A stretch of DNA of 64,000 nucleotides from Bryum argenteum (GCA_037043015.1 CM073321.1:3539001-3603000), one strand, 5' to 3'; positions 25,623 to 38,020 are shown, numbered from the stretch's first letter. Notes: a model not told the origin generated them from the sequence alone. Translations and numbers: made by a program.

Positions 25623-25926
25623 TGTCACGGACATACAATAGAAACTTCTAGAAGATTTCTCGAAAAGATGTCATAAACGTACATTAGAAACTACTAGAGG
25701 ATTGAGAAGCATCTCGAAGCCTCTCAGAAATCGCTTGAGAAGTCTCGGAAGAAGCTTCCTATCTAGTAGTATATATAGGAGTCAAGGCTGAAGGGTTCTT
25801 CAGTCTCGACAATACATCCCTTGGAGTTCTCACCTTTCTTGGTATTGTTCGTGTTCTCGTTCTGTTAATCGAAGTTCTTGTTAGTTTCTGTTCTGAATAT
25901 CCTTGTGTCTTTCCGTGTCCTTGACA
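25623..25926 (+). repeat. 5' LTR of the chromovirus
   Basis: 304 bp, TGTCAC to TTGACA. It includes a TATATATAGG box (about 25770) followed by CTTCAGTCTCGAC and the pyrimidine-rich 3' part typical of LTR leaders. Two imperfect copies of a TTAGAAACTTCTAGAAGATT-like motif lie in the first 120 bp. The sequence downstream, TCATATTAGAGCTAG, resembles a degenerate initiator-tRNA primer-binding site. Confidence 0.9.
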
Positions 25927-26092
25927 GTTTGTCGAGACTATATACATCCTTCATATTAGAGCTAGTCCCTTCTCGTTCGAGTGTAGATTACTCCTTACTT
26001 GAAGACGTACTAGCGCGTTAGAGGTTGCGGAATACCCTCCTCTAAACCAATATTGTCTTTTATAGACTCATCTTTATCTTCTCCTACTTAGT

Positions 26093-26330
26093 ATGGCTGG
26101 AGGTCAAGACATCCATATGGCTGAAAATACAGAGTCCAAACAAGACGCCATCATGAATGCTCTAGCTTTGTTGTCTTAGAGAATTGCGAAGATTGAAGGA
26201 GTCATGGCGAGACTACACAACGATGAAGCGCCTATAATAGCAGAACTCAGGACTCACCAGCCCCAAGCTTCGACACCTCAAGAAGCAGCTTTGCCTCTAG
26301 TTCGACAAGAAACGTTGGTTCGGACGTTAC
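26093..26330 (+). pseudogene. Chromovirus gag, N-terminal part
   Basis: Starts at ATG 26093 (MAGGQDIHMAENTES) and has an in-frame TAG after 28 codons, then reads on as RIAKIEGVMARLHND, a helical segment. It ends where the insertion begins, near VRQETLVR. The missing rest of gag is found at 38.69 kb. The protein would form the capsid-like particle. Confidence 0.65.
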
Positions 26331-26699
26331 TTGGACGTGAGCGTAGAGCGTAGAGCGTAGAGCGGAGAAATTCAGATTGGAGAGCGGTGGTGAGAACAGT
26401 TTTTTGGAAAAAATTTCTAAAAATAAAAATTTCTAATTTTATACAGAATATTCTATTGAATATTCGAATATTCCTGACTTATTACCGTGGATTTGGGACC
26501 CAAACCCGTGGAAATGAGGGAAACAAATATGAAATTTGGCAAACTTCAACAACATTGGAAAGACATTGTGAGACCCTTATAGTGTGACATGAGTCAAACA
26601 ATTTTGTGGATATAGATACTAATATAATTATTTTCACAATATTGTAAAATCTTGTCACACAACGTGGGATTCATATTTCTTCTAAGTCACAACCATCAT

Positions 26700-27200
26700 T
26701 GCCTAACATACTTAGGACAAAGACTCCTTCAGACAAATAATCAATGTGCCATAGCTTCTCGTTTACTTTAGTTTCTTTAACAAACGTCGTGCGTTGAAAA
26801 ATGAAAATTGGTTCTAACAGATGTGGATGGTTCAAAGGTTTAGATCTTTGACTTCTTCTTTTTTATAGATAGTACTCAAATTCTTAGCACAAATTTGGGT
26901 AACCCTTCTCCCTATTCAAAGACGTAAGAAGTTCACGTAGTTTAGTTTATAAGTTTTGTGTTTAGATTCAATTGGAACATCAAGCTTACAAAAAATCTTG
27001 TGTTGATGTTGCACTCCGTGCACAATGTATTGCTTTGTGTGTTTCGCTGGGCACGCATGTCCATTGCTAAGCCCCATGGGCTTAGTGATCCTATTGAGAA
27101 TACTATACCCACGTAAAAACTTGAAAGAGTAGATGAGGTTTCTCAAGCTTCAATAGTTTAATTCTTTATACTTATCAAAGATTCATTCCAGCTTTTTGGA
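26700..27200 (-). pseudogene. MULE-2 transposase remnant
   Basis: The frame 27146-26916 begins MRNLIYSFKFLRGYSILNRI, matching MRNCIYTFKYLRRYGILDGI of the MULE-1 transposase (15348 leftwards). It continues with KHTKQYIVHG, matching KHTKQYIVPG of MULE-1 at about 14.78 kb. In MULE-1 these two motifs lie about 550 bp apart; here they are adjacent, so an internal deletion has joined them. No SWIM segment is seen. Non-functional. Confidence 0.6.
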
Positions 27201-29199
27201 GGGATACCATGTCTAGTATCTTCAAGGAGTTAGTGACTAGCTAGAAAATAGCATAGTCATAGTGTCCATCCTCGAAAGGGGAGAGTAGTATTGTGCCAAT
27301 TTTCCCATATCCGGTGGGCATTGGGTCATTAGTTTTACGAACGGACACTTCATTCACGCTGGCCCCTTACAAAGGGACCGAAATTTCTATCTATATATCA
27401 AATGCATCATCAACAACAAGTGGAACTTACAGACATACATTTGAAAGAAGTGAGGAAAGAAGTTTTAACCTTCTGGCATTTTTATTCAATTGATGACTTT
27501 CTTTATTGCATTCATCTTTTAAGTTGAGAGTTCTTTTTCACAATTTTATTTTGGAGGGTAACTCAAAACATCCATGCAATCCCCTACATCTTCCAGCACT
27601 CTTTCATTGGTGCTCTCGTCTTCTACAACAGTGAGACATACATTGGAAGAAGATAAAGAGGAAGTTTACTTTTCTATGTAGTTGGCTTAATTCTACTTAC
27701 TCGCAATATTGAGTTCTTGTCGAGCTCGTAAGGAAACTAGGCAAAGCTATGCAACCTTTAAGTACTTGAAGCATTCTTCATGCATCTCCAACAACAATAT
27801 GAGTTAGTAAACACCCATGAAAACAAGGTAAGAAAATTAGTTATAAGCTTTTAGTATTCTACTTTATTAATACAATGTTTAAATAGTATTAATCATTTTT
27901 TTTTTGGTACTGTATTTTTATAACTCTTTTATTTTGGTAGGAGAGTAGGCATATCAATAGATGAAACCGCCTAGAACTATCGGCACTCTTTCATTGATAA
28001 ATCCATCTTCAACGACAACTAAAACAAGTAAAAATGCACTTACACAAGGTAAAAATAAATATTCTAAGCTTTTAGAAATTCTCATTTTCTAAGTGATTTT
28101 CATGATACCACTTAATATTTACTTTGGAAGTTATTTTTTATTGACATTATGTTTGGGAGGATAATAAACACACCTATGCAATTGCCATTACTCTACAATT
28201 GATAAATGCATCTCCAAGAACAACAAGAATGTTTGAAAATAATATGGACTAGCTAAGGAATACTGTGTGTACAACCATACAAATGATCCGGGCTCAACTC
28301 ATCAAGAGTTATCATGAGCCAGTGATCAATACTGGAGAAATTAAAGCAAGGGTTATCTCATATCAAATCCAAGTCAAGGCAGAAGATTTCTCCAGAATAT
28401 ACCTCATTTTGAGAAGATTCTCACAAGGTCGTCCAGTCCAGTGCCCTTCCATTTCCCCCATAACGTTATCCTACCTCCTCAATTTGAAGGATAAATGAGG
28501 AGACTTGTGGCATTGAGAATCTAATCCCTGCCACTTGTGCTACCAGCACCACCAACACGAAGACCAAGATAGCGAGGAACAAGAAGTTCTGAATCAGCAA
28601 TCGTTGCGTAACTGACAGAGAGGCTTTTAGCATATATCCAAATTGCAGCACTTTAAAAGTGTATAACCATACACAAGGTGATTTAGGGATCCGATGTGTG
28701 AATCACATTAGAGCGCTCAGTGAGCGTGAAGTTGGAAAGCAAAACATTAGAGTCCTCTACAACAACCGCTTAGTGAGTGGCGAGAGAGCTCTTATGGCCA
28801 ACTGAGAAAAATAAGCTGCCAATCTAGAATGCGAGGGATTATTGAGAGACCTATTCACCTGAGAGTCACCTCTAAGCAGAGCCAAGTGAGTCAGTGCGAG
28901 TCGACCGCTCTCCTACCTCGAATCAGCAAAATCAGAACACACTAAACACAAAAAACCCGACAACTTAGTTTGTGAGAGACCTTGTACGTAAAAGTGGGAA
29001 AAAACAAATCTTACTCAAACAATATAACTCTTGGGCAAGGTTGTCAAGTCAGGCTTGTTGAGGTGATGGGGGTGGCAAAATGGGCGTACGAGTTGTTCCG
29101 AACGGGCCGGCCTGCCTGCCCACCTTGATTGTAGGGGGTGTGTATTTTTTTGTGGGTAACAAACTTTGCAGTAAAAAGCCACGTAGGATGTGGCGTGTA
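27201..29199. other. MULE-2 interior, no supportable gene
   Basis: From 27.4 to 28.25 kb there is a degenerate repeat whose copies carry CACTCTTTCATTG(G/A)T and ATC(T/A)TC(C/A)A(A/C)(C/G)AACAAC. A stretch at 28.5-28.8 kb has a frame with protein-like composition (VYNHTQGDLGIRCVNHIRAL and following) that ends in LMAN and a stop; I do not recognise it. Nothing else is supported. Confidence 0.4.
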
Positions 29200-29960
29200 A
29201 GTCCATCGTGGCGTCGGGGCGGGTGAAATTGTGTCAGGGCGAGTGAACTTTTGTCGAGGCGGGTGAACTTTTGAAAGGGCGGGTGAACTTTTGAGGAGGC
29301 GAGTGACATGGGGGGCGGGGCGGGAGAGGCAGGGGCGGGGCGGGAGAGGCAGGGGCTTGTGACTGGGGGGTAGGGCGGGTGAGGGGGGGAGGAGTGGGGT
29401 GGATGACATGGGGGGCGGGGCGGGAGAGGCAGAGGCAAGGGCGGGTGACTAGGGTGCAGGGCGAGTCAGGGGCGGGTTACGCGGGGGGAGGGGCGGATTA
29501 CCGGGGAGGAAAGCGAATTATCGAGGGGAGGGGCGGATTACCGGGGAGAGGGGCGGGTAACTTGGGGGGGGTTGGTACCAATTTTTTTTTATTTTGTTTT
29601 CTCCTGATGAGTAGGGCCGGTGCAAAAAGGGTGGGTCGGGTGCAAAATGGGGTAGGGCGGGTGCAAAATGGGGTAGGGCGAGTGCAAAATGGGGTAGGGC
29701 GGGTGCAGAAAGGTTAGGGCGGGTGCAAAATGGGGTAGGGCGGGTGCAAAATGGGGTAGGGCGGGCGTGTGAGGGAGGAGGGGGGCGGGTGACTCGTGCG
29801 GGGGGGGGGGGAGGCGGGTACCAATTTATTTTATTTTTTTATTATTTTTTTAAACGATCAATATAAGGGTGGGTTCCAGGTTCGCAAGGCGGGTATCCTA
29901 GCGGTGGGCGGGTGCAAAGGGGCGGGTGTCTTGGGGGTAGGTAGGGGAGGAGAGGAGTGC
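29200..29960 (+). repeat. G-rich tandem array
   Basis: The plus strand is strongly G-biased for about 760 bp. Units include GGGCGGGTGAACTTTTG (29.22-29.30 kb), GGGGCGGGGCGGGAGAGGCA (29.31-29.43 kb) and a 21-bp unit, GGGTGCAAAATGGGGTAGGGC with variants, repeated about seven times at 29615-29766. Many runs of three to ten Gs occur on this strand only, so G-quadruplex formation is likely. Pro-rich frames on the minus strand here are translations of the array. Confidence 0.85.
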
Positions 29961-30294
29961 ACAAACTCTCCTTTCTCTTCTGTTTTCTTCTTCGTAAACT
30001 TGGACTTTTCATTAAAATAGCAAGGACCCTCGGATTAGCATGTGCAAATCTAAACATTCTCCGACAACATTTGGGAAACCAAAATCCCGGAATTCATGGA
30101 AGAATGTTAGGATTTGCTGACTCCAAAAATACCCTTGCTTTGTTCAAAGGAGGAGAAGGGTGGGGGAGATGACGAAAGCTCTGGCAAACCTCTTTCCATG
30201 GCTCTTAAGAGGGTAAGGTCGGGTGCCATAGTGAATGGCGGATTTCCAAGGGCAAGGTGGGTGCCATTCGAGCAGGGCGGGTGAATTGTTTTTA

Positions 30295-30297
<3 letters not shown>

Positions 30298-30373
<76 letters not shown>
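30298..30373. repeat. (TTA)n microsatellite, about 25 copies
   Basis: Uninterrupted TTA/ATT repeat followed by three TTTA units. The poly-Leu frame across it is not a gene. Confidence 0.97.
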
Positions 30374-30374
<1 letters not shown>

Positions 30375-30850
30375 TATTTATTTATTTTTAGTTTTATTCC
30401 CTCCTTTCTCTTGGAGCCTTTTCAACTTCCAAACCCCGCACTTTTTCAAATTTGAGCTACCACACATCCCAATTCCCCCTCTTATTCAAAATTTGAGCTA
30501 CCACATGGCAAACCTGCCTCCCCCTTAGTATTTGCTGTCAAAATTTATATCTCATACTAGTACCAAGGTGATGGCAAGCGTATAACAAACCAATATATAC
30601 CAGAATACCATAAACAATAAATATTTGAAAGAGCTTGTTCATAATGGAGAATGCATCCTTATCATATATGTATAAAACAAAAACATTCTTTGGTATTGCA
30701 TCCAAATATCTGAGTTGTTTTAAATACACAAGTATCTAATTTGTCTTAAATACACGTATATCTTGAACATAGAAGGAGAGAAATTGCCAAAAAATAAAAT
30801 AAATTATAATTATTTTATTTATTTTGGTTTCACAAATACTTATGTCCAAT

Positions 30851-31768
30851 GTCAAAATCCACCTTAACATCTACTTCCATGAAAAACATCTCATGCTCTA
30901 AACTTCACAACTAAGAGCTACCATCACTAAATTTCATGCCATAAACTCATACCTTCTTCAATGGGTTTGCAATGTAAAGCATACAAACTAGACTTGATTT
31001 GAGACCCAACTCAAGTGATTTCGTCCAAATCGGATATTCTATGAAGAAGTTATGGCCCTTCAAAGTCACAGTCTCTGACCACATTTGTCAACGAAACTGT
31101 CACCCACTTGGTCACTTTCATTCATGAATGCCATGTAACCTCATTGATAGAGTTTTCTCATGATTACCTCTCACAAATCACAACATCATAATTGAGGTGA
31201 GGTTTCAAATTTGGTGCCCTATGTCAAAACCCACCTCAACATCTACTTCCATGAAAAACATCTCGTGCTCTAAACTTTACAACTAAGAGCTACCATCACT
31301 AAATTTCATGCCATAAAGTCATGCCTTCTTCAATGGGTTTGCAATGTGAAGCATACAAACTAGACTTGATTTGAGACCTAACCCAAGTGATTTTGTCCAA
31401 ATCGGATATTCTTTGAAGAAGTTATGGCCCTTCAAAGTCACAGTCCCTGACCACATTCGTCAACGAAACTAACACCCACTTGGTCACTTTCAATCATGAA
31501 TGCCATGTAACCTCATTGATAGAATTATCTCATGATTTCCTCTCACAAAACACAACATCATAATCAAGGTGAGGTTTCAAATTTGGTGCCCTGTGTCAAA
31601 ACCCACCTCAACATCTACTTCCATGAAAAACATCTCATGCTCTAAACTTCACAACTAAGAGCTATCATCACTAAATTTCATGCCATAAACTCATGCCTTC
31701 TTCAATGGGTTTGCAATGTGAACCATACAAACTAGACTTGATTTGAGACCCAACCCAAGTGATTTTGT
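30851..31768. repeat. 372-bp tandem repeat, about 2.5 copies
   Basis: Copies start with GTCAAAA(T/C)CCACCT at 30851, 31223 and 31595, an exact 372-bp period. The third copy is cut after GTGATTTTGT at 31768, where the first exon region of the cargo gene begins. The copies are very similar, differing by scattered single bases, so the array is younger than most of the repeats around it. Each full copy includes a TTCGTCAACGAA-like motif. Confidence 0.93.
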
Positions 31769-31793
31769 TCCCCTCCACGTTCTTGATCTCTGG

Positions 31794-34700
31794 GTGGAAA
31801 AAGATGTATTGGAAAACGACTGGGAAGTTGGAGGTGACCGAAGATGAGATAATCGCTTCGACGGACTTTCGCATTCCTCAGCAGGTATGTGTTTGTTCTC
31901 TTCTCATAATGTCAGTTAGTCCTCATTTAGAATCCTTGTACGGAATCGTTGTTTGGGATCCTCGTTTTTGATTGTGGTGTTATCAACATTCGTCAACGAA
32001 ACTGCTTGAGCTCTTGCAGCTTGAACAGCTAATGTAGGACCACGAATTCGGCAGCCTCGTAAAGTTTCAGAATTTGCACAGTCTTCGATCAGCACGCTTA
32101 GAACCTGCTTACCTCGGTAGCATTCGTCAACGAAACTGCCTTCCGATACCTGTGTGGTTAGAATGTGGAAGATCGATGTGGTTAGAATCTGATCGAAGCC
32201 CTCTAGAAGCCGGCTCTGGGATCATCGTTTTTGACGCACGAGTTTGAATGCATAGCCCGGTTAGCAAGCGCACTTCGAGCGAGCGGGGTTCGGACCCATA
32301 CAGGCATAGCCGAAGCTCGCGTTCTCATGCACGATTCTGTCTTTGATCACGCGGTGAGGCTCGGTAAGTTTGGTAAGTTCGTGGTGGACGCTGTGTGCAT
32401 TCAATTTGATGTGACTCTGCCAAAGTGTATCAGTGATCGATCACCAGAACACGAGGAGAAGCTCGGTTGGTTTCGTCAACGAAATTGATATTCTATGAGC
32501 TCCGAAACTGACATTAAATTGGATGGTGCCTGCTTCAAATTGCCGATGGACTGTCCGCATTTGGTATCTTCTTTTTTGGTGGCATATTGTTATCAGGGAC
32601 GTTATGTAGGGAAATATGAGTTGATTTAAATCTATACATTCCGTCATTTTAATATTAACACCAATATTTCTTCTCTCATCTCATTGAGAATATAATACTG
32701 ACGCCCTGAATTTTTATTGTGTTTGCTCATGTAGGAATCGATTGACTTCGAGCCAGAGGACTCTTATGTGGAGTCTGAGAGCGATAGCGATTTGTCTAGC
32801 ATGTGAGCTAGAGTCATAGATGTAGAGGATAAACGCACATTGGTTCGGGCACTTCCAGCTGCTACTTTAGATACTAATACCGACTTTGCTCAATCAACAT
32901 TGACTGCTCCTGTGACTGTTGTTGAAGATCAACGAGCTACTTACATGAAGTGTTGGAGGGCGCGTAATAAGCAATTGCGCTTAGAAGCTCAAGCTTGAGC
33001 TAGACTTGGCCCACGACGTTCTGAGAGGATTGCGGCAAAGTCTAGCTAGAATAATACATTCTACTTTTGTGACAATATTCTCACATGATACATTATCAGA
33101 CCACATGACACAGTTCATGTGGTCTTCAATTGTAATTTTTTGTACAACTCTATTTCTATATGAATTATCATTATTGATTACTAAATTTCATCGGTACTCT
33201 TGCGCAGACCCCAATATCGAATGCCTCGCTGTCATCTGAGAGCGATCCTATCCACATGGCAACAACTGAAGGTCGTGATAGGGGACAGCAGTAAGGTCCG
33301 CCATCGACTACCGCTCAGACTCATACCGCACAACACCCTCAACTCACCTTACAATCTCCCATAGTCGAAGATGAAAATGACGATATTCAAGAGATAATCT
33401 CGGATACACAGCTTTCGCGCGATAATGTCGATGTCGACGAAGGGAATACATTTATCGTAGCAGCGTCTCCAATTGTTAGATCTGCCGGGGAAACTCCTTA
33501 TTTCCCAGATATTGTGGAGGTTGGGGTTGTTAAAATGCCAAGTTATTTGGCTGAGATGGATCCTATGTGGAGCGCCGACGAGTTACGAGCTCAACAAAAG
33601 GGAAACTCTATCAACACTATATCTAGGTTGAGAATCAAACCTGTCGAGAAATCTCGACTTCGTATCCCCTTTGTCGCCTCTTCTGTTATCCCAGAGTCCG
33701 TCCCATTATAGAAACAGACGTTTGCAAATTGGCAAACGAGTTTGTTAAAGGTTACCAAGAGGGTGATCGCGTTCTATATGTTTCTCCTTTTAGCAAGAAC
33801 GGAAAGCAACGGTTGGTGAAGGACGATAATGCGGTTTGGAATAATCCTCATTGGAAAGCGGCAAATGATCGGTTCGAAATCTCATTGCAAGCCGATTCGG
33901 ACCTTTGCCAATTCAGTGGCAAATACTTCTACGTCTATGAGGGGAATCATCGCGTCATTGTTTGGATGCGGTACATTGAGCAAATGCGCAGAGATGATCC
34001 GGATTGGTATTTCTTTGTCGACTACATTGTATTTGACGGACGTGCGGAATAAAAAGTACTAATCAACGCGATGAATGACATCAACTGGTTAGTTTAATTG
34101 TGTATAATATTCTTTGACTGTAGTGTATTATACACACTATATATATTTATGAAATCTCTTCATGAACAGGTCCACAGAGCATGATCATGTAGAAGATAGC
34201 CTGCCATCGAGGTTGCATCGCATGCGCAAGTTTGGCAAGATGCCACTTGAAGAATGAAAACCCTTGATCTCTGCTTAGGACTAGAAGTACTGTTACACTG
34301 CAAAAGATAAGTTGAGGCAAACTTCGTACTTTGTGACTAAAGACGTCTTCATCAAGTTCCTCTACGCGGTGCGTCATTATTTTTGTATGAATTCATTTTC
34401 AACTAGGCTTTTTACGTTCTCTAACATGCGTTCTTAGATCGTCCAGAGGCAATGTGCTGAGTTCGCCGACGAAGCCCAAGCCCAGTACTACGAGGACACT
34501 CTCGTAAACAAGAGGACAGCGCAAGGAGTTTGGACGGCAATGGACGAGGCTCTCAAGGCTGAGCTTAAACAAATTTGACAAAAGGATTTCGACAAAATGC
34601 TTGCCATTGCTAATCCAGGGTTAGGAAAAGCATTTGAGCAAGAGGAATGAATTCTGTCGACCAAACTTAGTGTTTTCTCTCGATCCCTTGTTATAGCCGT

Positions 34701-37667
34701 CAGAAGGATCCCGAAATGTCTCTGGAGCGCCTCTAGAAGGTCGCCACTTCCAACGTTTCGAAGGAACTCAAGTGAAAACCATGTGGCTTTGTTGGTGGAA
34801 CAACACTTCGGCATTCCGACGTAGTGTTCGCTTTCTGGACCCGGTCGAGATGAAAGACAGGGTGTTGGAGGTATGGCTTGCTCGTGCAGCACTGTGATCA
34901 CAGGTACTTAATATCCACTCAATCACATTCCTTACACCATTATGTCCATACCAATTTATGATGTATTTTACTAACTTCAATCGTTGACTGCAGTTAGCGA
35001 CGTATCTTAAGAAGGAGGTGGACAAGTTCTTCAAACAAGAGATTCCCCGAATCCCGAACCTTGACGCCATTTTGATGCCCAAAGAGTACGTCCAAAAGTA
35101 GCGACTTCTTTTATGGGATAAGACTTTTGATGCTTACATAGGGCCCAAAGCCAGCCCTAAGTTCATTAAAGACTCCCACATCGACAAGATTGGCGGGGGT
35201 GCTCAAACTAAAAAGCGATTGATGTTCAGGTTCTAGCACGCCGTTTTGTATTGTCTATTTTCTTATCATCAAATTCTTTCAAATGATTCTAATTGATTAT
35301 ACTCAATATAGGTATATCAAACAAGAGCTCGTTGCTAAGGGTGGTCTCGCTACATTGGGCATTCCATCTGAGTTCCAAGTCCCGTACTTGAAGAAGAAAC
35401 CGAAGTCGATTTTTTCCAATGATCGGAGGCAGCGGTTCAAGATGGCTTTACTGTTGACAAGTGGTTAGTCTCTAGAGTCTCAAACCCACCATGTTCACAA
35501 GGAAGAGAAGCATCTTGTGCAGATAGCGGAATCGGTCGATGCCGCTCCTGTGGCACTACAGGTTGATGATAATGACGACGACTTCTGCATGCTTCCGGGT
35601 GCTCCACCACCACCCCCCCCCAGCTGCACCGAAAGGTAGAGGACATGCAGGTGGCAGCCGCAACCGTCACAAAAAAGAGCCTCCCCTGAGCCAGAGGAGG
35701 AGGGACAAGGAGAGGAGGTGGAGGAGCACGAAGAGAATGACGAAGACAACGAGGGAGAGTATGGAGATGTTCCCATTCTCGATGAGCTTGCAGGTGGTGC
35801 AGATTGAAATGTATGTAAGTTACCTTTTCCTTGTGTACTTTGTTATTTATCTAACATGTGCGCTTCTATATACATTAAAGTTCAAAGAGAAGTTGTTATA
35901 ACACAAGCTTCCTAAGGGACGGTTGTCAACAACGGTGGGCGTGGTGTAAGAGGTCCAGCTGCCTCAGAGAGGCAGACAGTTCTGCCACAAAGGCATGCTC
36001 GAGGGTGGACACAAGCATCTGAGAGTGGGGTTTCGAATGTGGGATCTACTCCTCCATCGTCGTCAGCCCCTCGTGAATCCCCTCTGTCACATGGACCGAC
36101 GCAATCTAATGGACCCATGCGTCCTATAGTTATTCCCAAAAATGTGGGTAGTACTTCATCTTCTCCTACAACTGTGACGCTCCCTATATTCTTAGAGAAA
36201 GGAGACACGGCCGCCTTGGCTGAGCAGTCTACAAAGGGTGCAGGCTGGGTAGACGCTATTCATGCTATGGTTCAACACATTAAGAAGGTAAACCCCTCTC
36301 TAACGATGGATTGCTTTCTTACTAAAGTTACTCTATTATGTTTATTGGTTTCCAAATACTTTGTGTCTGATCCACAGATTGAAAAGGGTAGGGACTACCC
36401 TTGCGAGAAGATGGAGTACAAGCCCAAACATCCCGGGATTGACCTTATCTTTGCAGACGTTCCCGAGAACTTGTCTGTGCTTGGTGTCTCGCCGGTCGAA
36501 GTTCCCGTATGGAACAAGCGTGCTTCGTATTACTTCGAGTCCATTTTTGTCTTCGCCTCATAACATTTGACTGACCTTGGGACTATCCTTATTATGCACC
36601 CCAAAGACGTCAAAATTGACCGCATCCTCCACGATCATGCTAGTACTTACAATTTCCGGCTTGTGCGAGAGTGGTAAGCCTATAACTGCCTTCCTTTGGT
36701 TAAACCTGGCGCTACCGTGAGAGAGGTATACTTCGAATATTGCACTTGGTTTAATCTTTCTCTCATTTCAACATTACGTTTTCTTAATTTGGATTGCTTA
36801 TTGCAGACTCATAACTTTACCAAGAAGGTCTATGCTCGTAAGAACTTCATGAAGATGTTCAATATACGACAAGTGGCGCAAGCATACGCAGAAGTCGCGA
36901 TTATACGTGACGAGGATGACATGGTCAGTAACTTTGCTGACGCGAGTTCCATTACCTACCGCACTAACGCGAAGCCGTGGCGCGGCTCACGTGAGAAGGA
37001 TCCATCGTTTTTGCAGTGCTTCGTGGATTGCCTCACGAACGATGGGGGAATCGTGTTTGACTTCAGCGCTAGTACATGTAAAAATTGAAGTTCCCATTGA
37101 TAAGCAGTTTGCAAAGTCATATTTTCAATACTCATGTGGATTTCCAAATGTGCAGGTGCTTCAATCATCGCATGTGCACGCTCCAATCGTCACCTCATTG
37201 CTTTTGAGGCAAATGAGGAGATTTTTGATGGGCTCTTGGCCACCTTCAAACACCCTAATCCGTTGGAAGAAAAAAGTCGGGAATCAGCCTCTGGTGACGA
37301 TTACGACTCCGATGAACCGTATCTGAAGAAGCCTCGCAATTATATTGGTGTGTAGTCAATTCAATTCAATGACTTTTTGTGATTTCAAAGTCCGTACTAC
37401 ATTCATAGCATTGAATGGTTATGATTATTTATATATGCAAGCATCTCAAGACACTTGACCCGAAACGCTCATCTCTTCAATAGCCCACCTCCCAAACTTG
37501 TTCTACCCTCCTATGCGGAACATGTTGCTCGGGCCTTCGTCGCGGCTCCAACTCCTCCTGTACCGAATTCTTCACGTCGACGCTTTAGAGCTGGTGTGCT
37601 TAGGTACATTGATTTAGAGGCCGATCAGTGTGACCATCATTTTAATGGTGCTTCACCTTCATCGTAG
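31794..37667 (+). pseudogene. Cargo gene of MULE-2: ParB-like segment plus DNA N4/N6-methyltransferase-like domain
   Basis: A multi-exon gene in broken condition. The first exon I can place starts at ATG 31794 (MYWKTTGKLEVTEDE) and ends at a GTATGT donor at 31885. Further exons start at 32735, 33208 and about 34171. Segment 33729-34052 holds SGKYFYVYEGNHRVIVWMRY, in which GNHR recalls the D/E-G-x-HR loop of ParB/Srx-type domains. A Pro/Glu-rich linker lies at 35.5-36.2 kb. Exon 36378-36725 contains HPGIDLIFADVPENLS, placed like methyltransferase motif IV (DPPY), then LGTILIMHP. Exon 36807-37077 ends FDFSAST and joins 37156 (ASIIACARSNRHLIAFEANEE), resembling the AdoMet-binding motif I of beta-class amino-methyltransferases. 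The order IV then I is that of the beta class. Key residues of both motifs are degenerate, and at least six nonsense codons interrupt the frame. A role in methylating DNA is inference from these motifs only. Confidence 0.42.
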
Positions 37668-38020
37668 TGTGTTAATTTCTTTTACTATTTCAGAGATGAC
37701 TATGTAGGGCCAACTCTCATGAGTTGCCTTACCCTACAACTCATTACTTTCATATGATTTATATTATTTTACATATACGTGTGTTTGCCAGTATCGAAAC
37801 CTTCAGCCGAATTGAAAAATTTCAATGTCCAATTCTGTACTCGATCTATATGTTGGGTGTACTTGCCACACCCAACTATTTCAAATGACATTTAAAATTT
37901 TAAAACGTATACAAGTTCTTATAGGTCATGCTACTCTATATTTGTCAATGTCTATAGGAGCTTCTAGTTTTTCCCTATTAGCTCAGGATAGCTGCCTTGT
38001 GCACAACGCGATGCTCAAAC

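Noticed and set aside
29044-29438. Two Pro-rich frames of 121-129 codons on the minus strand
   Set aside because: They are translations of the G-rich array and have no independent support.
30235-30528. 97-codon ORF with a long Leu run, like a membrane segment
   Set aside because: The Leu run is the (TTA)n microsatellite.
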